Shown piece after piece: positions 33,415 to 39,835 of a DNA stretch of 39,835 nucleotides. Below the pieces are notes generated by a model, which was not told where the DNA came from, made no database searches, and saw nothing but the letters and a program-made list of their open reading frames with translations. The position numbers and the translations under genes were made by a program. This DNA is from Clostridia bacterium (GTDB taxonomy: Bacteria > Bacillota > Peptococcia > Peptococcales > BICA1-8): contig JASKKI010000015.1 in the NCBI GenBank assembly GCA_030154225.1, positions 1 through 39,835 on the forward strand, read 5' to 3'. Positions within the stretch are counted from its first letter, which is position 1; the number at the start of each line of letters is the position of its first letter.

Positions 33415-34200
33415 ATGTTAGAGGAAAAAAATATTCTTTTGGAAAAAAGTAACGGAATGGCTATTATAACCATGAATAGACCGCTAGCCTTAAATTCTCT
33501 ACATCCCGACTTAATAGATAACTTGCTTGAAGCCTTAAATATTGCAGAAAAAGACAATGATATTAGGGTAGTTGTTTTAACTGGTGCAGGTAAGGCTTTT
33601 TGCGCGGGGGGTGATCTGCCGTATATTGAGTCGATAACCAGTGCCGTTCTAGGGCGAGAATATATAATACATGCAGGAAAAATAATAACTACAATAGTGA
33701 ATTTGGAAAAGCCGGTTATTGCTATGGTCAACGGAGTGGCTGCCGGTGCAGGTTTCAATCTAGCTCTTGCTTGTGATATTATCTATTGTGCAAAATCGGC
33801 AAAATTTGGCCAGAGCTTTTCCCGGGTAGGGCTTATACCTGACTGTGGAGGTACTTATCTCCTTCCCAGGCTTGTAGGTCTACATAAAGCAAAAGAACTT
33901 ATGTTTACTGCAGACTTGATAAGTGCCGAAGAAGCACTGCGGCTTGGTCTAGTTAACCAAGTTGTTGATGACAATGATCTCAAAGAAGTGACATATAAAT
34001 TTGCTCAAAGGTTAGCTAATTTTGCACCTATTGCTTTATCACTGATTAAAAAGGTGGTAAATAAAACCTATAATTTTAGTTTAGATGATGCCTTAGAACT
34101 GGAAGCAGACTTGCAGTCGATATGTCTACAGACAGAAGACAATAAAGAGGGTATTAAAGCCTTTAAAGAAAAGAGAGCTCCTATTTTTAAAGGTAAATAA
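33415..34200 (+). CDS. Enoyl-CoA hydratase/isomerase family protein
   Basis: AIITMNRPLALNSL, GAGKAFCAGGDL, GVAAGAGFNLALACDIIY, GLIPDCGGTYLLPRLVG. Confidence 0.93.
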   Translation: MLEEKNILLEKSNGMAIITMNRPLALNSLHPDLIDNLLEALNIAEKDNDIRVVVLTGAGKAFCAGGDLPYIESITSAVLGREYIIHAGKIITTIVNLEKPVIAMVNGVAAGAGFNLALACDIIYCAKSAKFGQSFSRVGLIPDCGGTYLLPRLVGLHKAKELMFTADLISAEEALRLGLVNQVVDDNDLKEVTYKFAQRLANFAPIALSLIKKVVNKTYNFSLDDALELEADLQSICLQTEDNKEGIKAFKEKRAPIFKGK

Positions 34201-34204
34201 AATA

Positions 34205-34245
34205 AAGGCTAAGGGAGAATTATTTCCCATTAGCCTTTTTTCTTA
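34205..34245 (+). terminator. Terminator after the enoyl-CoA hydratase gene
   Basis: AAAGGCTAAgGGGAGAATTATTTCCCATTAGCCTTTTTTCTT. Confidence 0.75.
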
Positions 34246-34477
34246 AAAACGGGTATTTAATATGCTTTGCATTATAAATATTATAGTGTATTATAATGAC
34301 AAACTTATGAATAAAATTAGGGATATAGTAAATTTTATAAGATTATAATTATATTTTTTGGCCTTTACTTCAAGAAGATTAAGCCTTTCTTTAGGCATCA
34401 AAAGTGATAAGATAGAGGTAATTAATTATAAAGGTTATAAAACATATAGATTAGTTTAAGGAAGGGAAGTAATTTTT

Positions 34478-35353
34478 ATGAAGAGATCAGTCAATAGAGT
34501 TGCTGCTATTCATGATTTATCCGGCTTTGGCAGGTCTTCATTAGCGGTTGTTATACCTATTTTATCTACCATGGGTGTACAAGTTTGTTCACTACCAACT
34601 GCTGTTTTGTCAACTCATACCGGTGGTTTTGAGGGTTACAGTTTTGTAGATTTAACAGATTCTATGGAGGATTTTATTAATCATTGGAAAAAGCTTGAAA
34701 TAGAATTTGATTGTATTTATAGTGGTTTTTTAGGCTCACCTAGGCAAATTAATATTATTTCTAAGTTTATTAATGATTTTTCTGCCAATAATCCTCTGGT
34801 AGTCATCGATCCAGTAATGGGTGATAACGGAAAATTGTATAGTACAATGGACAACGAAATGGTAGAAAAAATGAGGGAGCTAATAAAGAAAGCGGATATT
34901 ATAACACCTAATTTTACAGAGGCAGCATTTCTTTTAGATGAAAAATATGATTTGAACCTTAGTGAAGAAATGATAAAACAGTGGATGATAAGATTATCTA
35001 ATTTGGGTCCTAAAACCGTTATTATTACAAGTGTCCCTGTTTCAAAAGTTAGTAAAAATACCAGTGTGCTGGCATATAACAGGGAAGATGGGCGGTTTTG
35101 GAAAGTTAGCTGTGTTTATATCCCGGCCCACTATCCCGGAACAGGAGATGCCTTTACCAGTGTAATTGTGGGGAGTATTCTCCAAGGAGATAGCCTTCCT
35201 ATTGCTTTAGATCGGGGTGTACAATTTATAACTGCAGCTATCCGGGCCAGTTATGGTAATAAATATCCAGAAAGGGAAGGGGTTTTATTAGAACGAGTTT
35301 TGGGTAATCTTAATATGCCAGTATTAAGTAGTAGCTATGAGATATTAGAATAA
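34478..35353 (+). CDS. Pyridoxamine/pyridoxal kinase family protein (PdxK/PdxY-like)
   Basis: VAAIHDLSGFGRSSLAVVIPILS, VIDPVMGDNGKLY, ITPNFTEAAFLL, YPGTGDAFTSVIVG. Confidence 0.9.
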   Translation: MKRSVNRVAAIHDLSGFGRSSLAVVIPILSTMGVQVCSLPTAVLSTHTGGFEGYSFVDLTDSMEDFINHWKKLEIEFDCIYSGFLGSPRQINIISKFINDFSANNPLVVIDPVMGDNGKLYSTMDNEMVEKMRELIKKADIITPNFTEAAFLLDEKYDLNLSEEMIKQWMIRLSNLGPKTVIITSVPVSKVSKNTSVLAYNREDGRFWKVSCVYIPAHYPGTGDAFTSVIVGSILQGDSLPIALDRGVQFITAAIRASYGNKYPEREGVLLERVLGNLNMPVLSSSYEILE

Positions 35354-35385
35354 TGACCGTTGAAAAACTTTGTCTACCGGCGTTT

Positions 35386-36171
35386 TTAATCCATAGTTTT
35401 TAAATACAGTTCTTGAATTTCTTTAACAATATCATCTATTCTGTTTGAAACTTGGGGTATTGAAAAGCCCATAAAAATTGGGGATGTAATAAATCTGGGC
35501 ATGATTTTGGCTATGATTTGGTTATTGAATTCATAGAAAAAAAGATTATAACTATCACAGTTTTTATTAAAGTGGTTAAGAACATACTGGACTGTTATTT
35601 GGATATAATCAGCCATTTGTCTGATATTTTTTAAATCATCCAGAATAATATTGAATTCAAAAAAACCTACCCGAGGTTTGGTGGAAATATTAAACTCTAC
35701 TCCATTTTTTTTAGCAATCAATAAACCTTCAAATTGATTTTGTTTGATATTATCCCTGTAATCCAGGTTTTTCAATCCAATAATCTGCATATGGGGATGG
35801 AATATAGTGCCGCCTGACTTAGGTCCGTGGTTTTTAAAAAATAAGACCGATTTAAATTCACCACTGTTCTCCATCTCCAGCCATTTTTCTATCCCGAAAG
35901 AAATTACATTATATAAGTGCTCTTTAGGATAGGTTGAAAGGTCCGAATGGCAGTCTTCAGTTTCAATTAAAACTGTTTGGAATGTATCTTCTAACACAGG
36001 ATATTTGTTTTTTACCAGTAAGATAGGCCATTTTTCCGCTATGATGCCCTGTAAGTTTTGGTAATCGCAAAAAGGGCATTTGGTGTTTTTATTGATAATG
36101 CTTTCCGGTTTTTGTCTGCCAATATAAAAATTAAAGTGTAAATGATTTGAGGACAAAATTATCGCCTCCAA
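35386..36171 (-). CDS. DUF4931 / galactose-1-phosphate uridylyltransferase-like protein
   Basis: CPFC zinc-type motif, GGTIFHPHMQIIGL HxHxQ-like motif. Confidence 0.75.
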   Translation of the reverse strand: MEAIILSSNHLHFNFYIGRQKPESIINKNTKCPFCDYQNLQGIIAEKWPILLVKNKYPVLEDTFQTVLIETEDCHSDLSTYPKEHLYNVISFGIEKWLEMENSGEFKSVLFFKNHGPKSGGTIFHPHMQIIGLKNLDYRDNIKQNQFEGLLIAKKNGVEFNISTKPRVGFFEFNIILDDLKNIRQMADYIQITVQYVLNHFNKNCDSYNLFFYEFNNQIIAKIMPRFITSPIFMGFSIPQVSNRIDDIVKEIQELYLKTMD

Positions 36172-36439
36172 TAAATTTTCTATTAATAAATATCAACCTA
36201 GTAGTAAATAAAAGCTATTAATTATATTATTGTAATTGTCTTAAAAGAGATAGGACTTATTATATATTTTACAAAGTTTTTTTAAAAGATAAAGATTAAT
36301 TTTGTTAGAAGCAAGGCCAAAAAAGTAAGGAAAAAGTAGTACTTTCTGCAGAATAGTCAAAAAAACTGTTTTAAAAAAACAGGTTTTTAAGATTGTAAAA
36401 AAACCATCACAGATTAATAATATTTTAATTAATTATCAT

Positions 36440-36468
36440 TTGACTTTAAATATAATACATGTTAAAAT
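36440..36468 (+). promoter_or_regulatory. Putative promoter upstream of tRNA-Ser(GGA)
   Basis: TTGACT 36440-36445, 17-nt spacer, TAAAAT 36463-36468. Confidence 0.4.
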
Positions 36469-36584
36469 ATTTTTTGCTGTGGCTAATTTTAATTATAATT
36501 GCATAAATGGAAAAGATTTATTACTAGTCAATGAGTTTATTTTGTGATATTATTAAATATGTGCTTAAAAAAGTAAGCTAACGG

Positions 36585-36677
36585 GGAGAGATGACCGAGT
36601 GGCCGAAGGTGCACGACTGGAAATCGTGTGTGCGGGTAAGACCTGTACCGAGGGTTCAAATCCCTCTCTCTCCGCCA
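36585..36677 (+). tRNA. tRNA-Ser (anticodon GGA)
   Basis: GGAGAGA acceptor, CACGA-CTGGAAA-TCGTG, long variable arm, encoded CCA. Confidence 0.96.
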
Positions 36678-36791
36678 TTCAAGAAAATGGAGGCAGGAAG
36701 CAAGAAGCAGGAATGCCATAGGAACTTCTTGGTTTTACTGGCTCTTTTTTGTACCTTGTTTTAATTATAAATTAAATAAAATGTTAGATTT

Positions 36792-37060
36792 GGTCGTGCT
36801 AGATGGGGAGGTAGCGGTGCCTTGTAACCTGCAATCCGCTATAGCAGGATTGATGCCTAACTGAGGGCTAGCTTTGTGGGGTCTGCCTTGGGCAAGTGGT
36901 GAGGAAGATTGGGTCCTACGCAACATAAACTTATGAACCCCGTCAGGTCCGGAAGGAAGCAGCGGTAAGTAAGCCCTTGTGTGTGCCGTGGGTCAGCCTG
37001 GTCTGAGCTAACTACTTGAGTAACGCCCGGAAGGTTTAGTTCGAAGTTAGGTGCACGACC
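36792..37060 (+). ncRNA. ffs: Signal recognition particle RNA (large, Alu-domain-containing Firmicutes type)
   Basis: Ends GGTCGTGC/GCACGACC pair; GTCAGGTCCGGAAGGAAGCAGCGGTAA apical domain; upstream of dnaX. Confidence 0.96.
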
Positions 37061-37070
37061 TTAAATAATT

Positions 37071-37106
37071 AAACGATAGTATAATAAAAGTGCTATCGTT
37101 TTTGTT
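37071..37106 (+). terminator. Terminator of SRP RNA
   Basis: AAACGATAG...CTATCGTTTTTGTT. Confidence 0.8.
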
Positions 37107-37200
37107 CTGTTTAGAAACTTTTTTGTTATTAGTCCTTAAAGGGACTTTTTTAGATTTTCTCTTTGTGGTATGGTAATATAAGATGTTAATAAATACTTAA

Positions 37201-38772
37201 ATGGGGAAGGTAGCCATGTCCTATATTGCTTTATATCGTGCTTTTCGACCAAAAGAGTTTTCTGAGGTAGTAGGACAAGAACATATAAGTAAAACTTTGA
37301 AAAATGCTTTAGTAAATAATCGTGTGGCCCATGCTTATCTTTTTTGCGGACCTAGGGGCACAGGAAAAACAAGCTCTGCAAAGATTTTAGCTAAAGCAGT
37401 AAACTGTCTAAATCTTGATCAGGGTGAGCCATGTAATGAGTGTCCTAATTGTTTAGCTATAAATACAGGAAATTTTCTCGATGTTTTTGAAATAGATGCG
37501 GCTTCTAATCGTGGTATTGATGAAATCAGAGACCTCCGGGATAAAGTTAAATTTGCACCATCCCAAGGTAAGACTAAAGTATATATTATTGATGAAGTGC
37601 ATATGTTGACATCGGAGGCCTTTAATGCATTATTAAAAACTTTGGAAGAACCACCTGCACATGTGTTGTTTGTTTTGGCTACTACTGAACCACAAAAAAT
37701 ACCTTTAACTATTCTTTCCCGCTGTCAACGTTTTGATTTTCGTAAAATCAGTACTAAGGAAATTAGAGAACACCTCATGGAAATTGTAAGAAAAGAAGGC
37801 ATAACTGTATCAGACAATGCTCTTAATGTCATTGCCCGAAAAGCAGCAGGTGGGATGCGGGATGCAATAAGTATTTTGGATCAGTGTATTGCATTTGCCG
37901 GTAATAGTATTGATTGTGAACATGTAGAAAAAGTTTTAGGTACTTTAGGGGAAGAACAAATATTAGAGATGAGCCAAGCTATTGTTGAAGGTGATATAGG
38001 TTCGGTTATATCAAAAATAAATGAAAGCCTACAGGCGGGTAAAGATGTAAAACAGATAGTCCGTGATCTTATTGAATATTTTAGACAGGTTATGTTACTT
38101 AAGCTTTCCCAAAGTGAAGAATTAATTACTATTAGTCCGGAGATGTTATCTAAAGCTAAAGAACAGGTCCATAAATTATCAACAAGTTTTTTAGGGCATG
38201 TTATACTTAAGTTAACTGAAGTTGAACGGGAGTTACGTTGGAGTAGTCAGCCTCAAATTTTATTAGAGGCCGGGTTAGTTGAAGTAATTTTAAAAATTAA
38301 TTCGGACCAAGAAGGTATGATTATTAATGGGAGAACAACCAGTGAACCAGAAGTTAAGGAAAAAATTAATCAAATAACAAAAAAACAAGAGCAAAGTATG
38401 CCTGTTAGAGCAGGAATCCCTGTAAACTTTTCAGAAATAAAAAGAAAATGGCCCGAAATTCTAGATAAGGTTAAACAAAATAAAATTACTACCCATGCCT
38501 TTTTGATTGCCGCTGAACCAGTGAATATAGATGAACAAGGTTGCTTAATTTTAAATTTTAAAGAAGGTCATAAATTTCATCGGGACAAAATTTTTCAACA
38601 TGAAAACAGGCAATTAGTAGAAATGGCAATTAAAGAAGTTTTGGGTATGGAGATTAAACTGACCTACACCAAAGAGGAAGAAGAGACTAATAACAACTCT
38701 ACCCAAAACAGTTCAGCACTTGATAAAGCTTTACAATTATTTGGAGGAAAAATAGTAGAAATAAAAGATTAA
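37201..38772 (+). CDS. dnaX: DNA polymerase III subunit gamma/tau
   Basis: YIALYRAFRPKEFSEVVGQEHISKTLKNAL, FCGPRGTGKTSSAKILAKAVNC, zinc CNECPNC; start ATG may be 37201 or 37216. Confidence 0.98.
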   Translation: MGKVAMSYIALYRAFRPKEFSEVVGQEHISKTLKNALVNNRVAHAYLFCGPRGTGKTSSAKILAKAVNCLNLDQGEPCNECPNCLAINTGNFLDVFEIDAASNRGIDEIRDLRDKVKFAPSQGKTKVYIIDEVHMLTSEAFNALLKTLEEPPAHVLFVLATTEPQKIPLTILSRCQRFDFRKISTKEIREHLMEIVRKEGITVSDNALNVIARKAAGGMRDAISILDQCIAFAGNSIDCEHVEKVLGTLGEEQILEMSQAIVEGDIGSVISKINESLQAGKDVKQIVRDLIEYFRQVMLLKLSQSEELITISPEMLSKAKEQVHKLSTSFLGHVILKLTEVERELRWSSQPQILLEAGLVEVILKINSDQEGMIINGRTTSEPEVKEKINQITKKQEQSMPVRAGIPVNFSEIKRKWPEILDKVKQNKITTHAFLIAAEPVNIDEQGCLILNFKEGHKFHRDKIFQHENRQLVEMAIKEVLGMEIKLTYTKEEEETNNNSTQNSSALDKALQLFGGKIVEIKD

Positions 38773-38790
38773 AATAGGAGGTATTTAATA

Positions 38791-39120
38791 ATGGGTTTTG
38801 GTGGAAACATGAATAAAATGATGAAGCAAGTTCAGCAAATGCAGGCTAAAATGGCTAAACTACAGGAAGAATTAGAGCAAAAGACCGTTGAAGCTACCGC
38901 TGGGGGAGGAGTAGTTAGGGTAGTGTCCAATGGAAAAAATGAAATTGTAGAAGTGGAAATTAAGCCTGAAGTACTAGATCCCGATGATGCAGAAATGGTA
39001 CAAGATTTAATAATGGCTGCCTGTAATGAAGCTTTAAGAAAAGCTCAAGATATGGTTGCTGAAGAAATGGGTAAAATTACAGGAGGTTTAAAACTTCCTG
39101 GCATGCCGGGAATGTTCTAA
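38791..39120 (+). CDS. Nucleoid-associated protein YbaB/EbfC
   Basis: [44 protein letters not shown]. Confidence 0.97.
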   Translation: MGFGGNMNKMMKQVQQMQAKMAKLQEELEQKTVEATAGGGVVRVVSNGKNEIVEVEIKPEVLDPDDAEMVQDLIMAACNEALRKAQDMVAEEMGKITGGLKLPGMPGMF

Positions 39121-39121
39121 A

Positions 39122-39721
39122 ATGCTATATTATGCCGATGCTGTAGCTAAATTGATTGAGGAATTGGCAAAACTTCCCGGTATCGGACCTAAAACAGCCC
39201 AGAGATTGGCCTTTCATATTCTGCGGGGTAGCAAAGAGGATGCTTACAATCTAGCAAAAGCTTTAGTAAATGCTAAAGAAAAAGTAGGTTATTGTTCGAT
39301 ATGCTGTAATTTGACCGATATAAATCCGTGTCGTATTTGCAGTAATGTAAATCGTGATGGTTCTTTAATATGTGTAGTTGAGGACCCCAGGGATGTTGTA
39401 GCTTTTGAACGCACAAAAGAATATAAAGGTTATTATCATGTTTTACATGGAGCTATTTCACCCATAGAGGGAATTGGCCCTGAACAATTAAAAATCAAGG
39501 AATTATTGGAGCGTATTCAAAATCAAGAAATCAAAGAAATTATCGTAGCTACTAATTCCAGTATTGAGGGTGAAGCAACTGCTATGTATTTAGCTAAGTT
39601 AATAAAACCTCTAGGTATTAAAGTTACCAGAATTGCTCAAGGAATACCGGTGGGTGGCGATATTGAATATGCCGATGAAGTTACCCTTTCTAGGGCATTT
39701 ACTGGTAGAAGGGAAATGTAA
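39122..39721 (+). CDS. recR: Recombination protein RecR
   Basis: [25 protein letters not shown]4 zinc finger [16 protein letters not shown], Toprim VVEDPRD. Confidence 0.98.
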   Translation: MLYYADAVAKLIEELAKLPGIGPKTAQRLAFHILRGSKEDAYNLAKALVNAKEKVGYCSICCNLTDINPCRICSNVNRDGSLICVVEDPRDVVAFERTKEYKGYYHVLHGAISPIEGIGPEQLKIKELLERIQNQEIKEIIVATNSSIEGEATAMYLAKLIKPLGIKVTRIAQGIPVGGDIEYADEVTLSRAFTGRREM

Positions 39722-39835
39722 ATTTATAAATTAGATTGTATAAACCAAATAAACTCCTTTCATTTTTCAAATGTATGAAACGGGGTAAATAAAGTAGTAT
39801 TAGAAAACATGGTTTATTAGGGAGAAGAAAAGCCC

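Noticed and set aside
33399-33758. 119-aa minus-strand ORF
   Set aside because: Antisense to the enoyl-CoA hydratase gene.
36537-36719. ORF ...RRERDLNPRYRSYPHTRFPVV... (minus strand)
   Set aside because: Antisense translation of tRNA-Ser(GGA).

Overview
AT-rich Firmicutes (clostridial-type) chromosomal replication-origin window. Left of oriC, on the minus strand, is the canonical set rpmH-rnpA-yidD-yidC-jag-mnmE-mnmG-rsmG-noc-parA-parB, ending at a perfect parS palindrome. Right of oriC, on the plus strand, are dnaA-dnaN-recF-remB-gyrB-(glyoxalase)-(membrane protein)-gyrA-ablB-like-ackA. These are followed by a glutaminase-dead PdxT-like protein, a serine-type T-box leader with class V aminotransferase-serA-serS, six tRNA genes (four Ser isoacceptors, two Arg), an SLH surface protein, tadA, an enoyl-CoA hydratase, a PdxK-like kinase, a DUF4931/GalT-like protein, a large SRP RNA, and dnaX-ybaB-recR. 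Most of the window is conserved housekeeping. The most unusual signals are: (1) a ~100-120 bp dispersed intergenic element found twice (440-559 and 22703-22804, inverted relative to each other), with three 8-bp CTACAGTG-like iterons, one copy directly abutting parS; (2) a serine-centred neighbourhood (T-box with UGGC, serA, serS, all four tRNA-Ser); (3) a PdxT homologue lacking its catalytic Cys; (4) a yidC translation start separated from its Shine-Dalgarno by a hairpin; (5) an A-AAA-AAA slippery heptamer in dnaX followed by a -1 frame stop; (6) a B. subtilis-like unwinding element (DnaA-boxes plus DnaA-trios) in the dnaA-dnaN spacer. I see no CRISPR array, transposase, prophage or rRNA gene. 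All alignments and coordinates were done by eye without tools.
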